Below are positions 6,230 to 6,559 of a stretch of 6,559 nt of DNA, one piece after another. Numbering within the stretch: position 1 is the first letter of the stretch; the number at the start of each line of letters is the position of its first letter. Below the pieces are notes generated by a model. That model saw only the letters and a list, made by a program, of their open reading frames with translations. It made no database searches and had not been told where the DNA came from. This DNA comes from CAYMLL01 sp964390645 (GTDB lineage Bacteria > Planctomycetota > UBA8108). Position numbers and translations under genes: made by a program. The stretch lies in contig CAYMLL010000371.1 of the NCBI GenBank assembly GCA_964390645.1, positions 1 through 6,559 on the forward strand, given 5' to 3'.

Positions 6230-6394
6230 ACGCCGTGGTCGCCGTGATGCCCTGCGATGCCCGGCCGCCTCGCGAATGCTCCGGGAGGGGCAGGCGTGGA
6301 GAGGAAAAACGGTCGCGCCGGTCGATCGGGCGGCTGTTCATTTCCCGACCGCGCCTACCCACTGCCCGGTGGAAGTGCCCCGAGGGCTCGAATC
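6230..6394. other. Non-coding spacer between convergent genes
   Basis: I find no credible gene here on either strand. It contains a GATGCCC direct repeat (6246-6252 and 6256-6262) and a second copy of CTCCGGGA (6279-6286, also 6223-6230). It also contains the inverted repeats next to an A-run described separately. The A/T patches near 6305 and 6338 differ from the GC-rich coding sequence around them. Confidence 0.6.
6305..6351 (-). terminator. Possible intrinsic terminator for the minus-strand gene
   Basis: Read on the minus strand, CGGTCG (6351-6346) can pair with CGACCG (6315-6310), which is followed directly by TTTTT (6309-6305). The loop is long (30 bases). A competing stem, 6344-6351 with 6323-6330 (8 bp including one G-U), has a shorter loop but ends 13 bases before the T-run. 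It lies about 45 bases past the stop of the minus-strand gene, a suitable place. Confidence 0.35.
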
Positions 6395-6559
6395 TCAGCG
6401 AATCAGCACGAATTCCCGGTAGAGATCGGGCTTCTTGGCCTCGGCGAGCGCCTCCAGGCGGCGGAGCGTGCCCGGATCGGCGAGGTCCTCGTTGGCCCGG
6501 TAGATGGCCTCGGCGGAGCCGCCCGGGCCGCCCAGGACGCCGTCCGGCCAGCCGACGGT
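6395..6559 (-). CDS. Unidentified protein, C-terminal 54 residues (partial)
   Basis: The minus strand is open from the window edge to a TGA at 6397-6395. It reads GWPDGVLGGPGGSAEAIY, then RANEDLADPGTLRRLEALAE, then AKKPDLYREFVLIR at the end. Of 54 codons, 50 end in G or C, the composition of a real gene in this genome, and the protein looks normal: a Gly-rich loop followed by a predicted charged helix (about residues 31-43) and a short final strand. I do not recognise the family, and the start is outside the window. It is convergent with the DUF1501/cytochrome cluster, with 212 bases between the stop codons, so it is probably unrelated to that operon. A chance open frame of this length is possible at high GC, but the codon bias argues against it. 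Confidence 0.6.
   Translation of the reverse strand, partial: TVGWPDGVLGGPGGSAEAIYRANEDLADPGTLRRLEALAEAKKPDLYREFVLIR

Noticed and set aside
5436..6362. Minus-strand open frame of 308 codons over DUF1501 copy B and the spacer
   Set aside because: Most of it is antisense to copy B. The part in the spacer shows no ribosome-binding site or domain, and it runs through the proposed terminator of the minus-strand gene.
1..6559. Mobile element, CRISPR array, tRNA or rRNA
   Set aside because: I saw no transposase-like protein, terminal inverted repeats, regularly spaced repeats, or tRNA/rRNA-like conserved segments.

Overview
The window looks like chromosomal DNA of a high-GC planctomycete or a close PVC-phylum relative. 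The basis is the gene content: large secreted cytochrome-like proteins with PSCyt1, DUF1549 (PSCyt2) and DUF1553 (PSD1) domains, alternating with DUF1501 proteins. From established knowledge, these families are strongly expanded in Planctomycetota and usually sit next to each other. Codons end mostly in G or C, which also produces many long but false reading frames on both strands. The species cannot be named from the sequence.

Layout: (1) bases 1-440 hold the C-terminal end of a PSD1/DUF1553 protein whose start lies outside the window. (2) Bases 501-1910 encode a complete DUF1501 protein with a Tat-type leader (copy A). (3) Bases 2057-4756 encode a complete 899-residue protein with a Sec-type leader, a PSCyt1 haem motif, a DUF1549 domain with a second CxxCH, an unusual Lys/Arg-rich insert and a DUF1553 domain. 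(4) Bases 4791-6182 encode a second DUF1501 protein with a Tat-type leader (copy B). (5) Bases 6183-6394 are non-coding and contain inverted repeats. (6) Bases 6395-6559 are the C-terminal end of an unidentified gene on the minus strand, convergent with the others.

The four plus-strand genes therefore form two successive cytochrome-DUF1501 modules in the same order, separated by 60, 146 and 34 bases. They probably make up one or two transcription units. All three complete proteins carry export signals. The likely picture is a multidomain c-type cytochrome, with haem attached after Sec export, acting outside the cytoplasm with a DUF1501 partner exported folded through Tat. DUF1501 belongs to the alkaline phosphatase/sulfatase-like fold group. 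The biochemical role of these pairs is not established; links to polysaccharide or sulfated-polymer breakdown are hypotheses from the wider literature. I see no mobile element, CRISPR array, tRNA or rRNA. The window is best read as a duplicated instance of a known but functionally undescribed planctomycete system, with a few local oddities listed in the findings.
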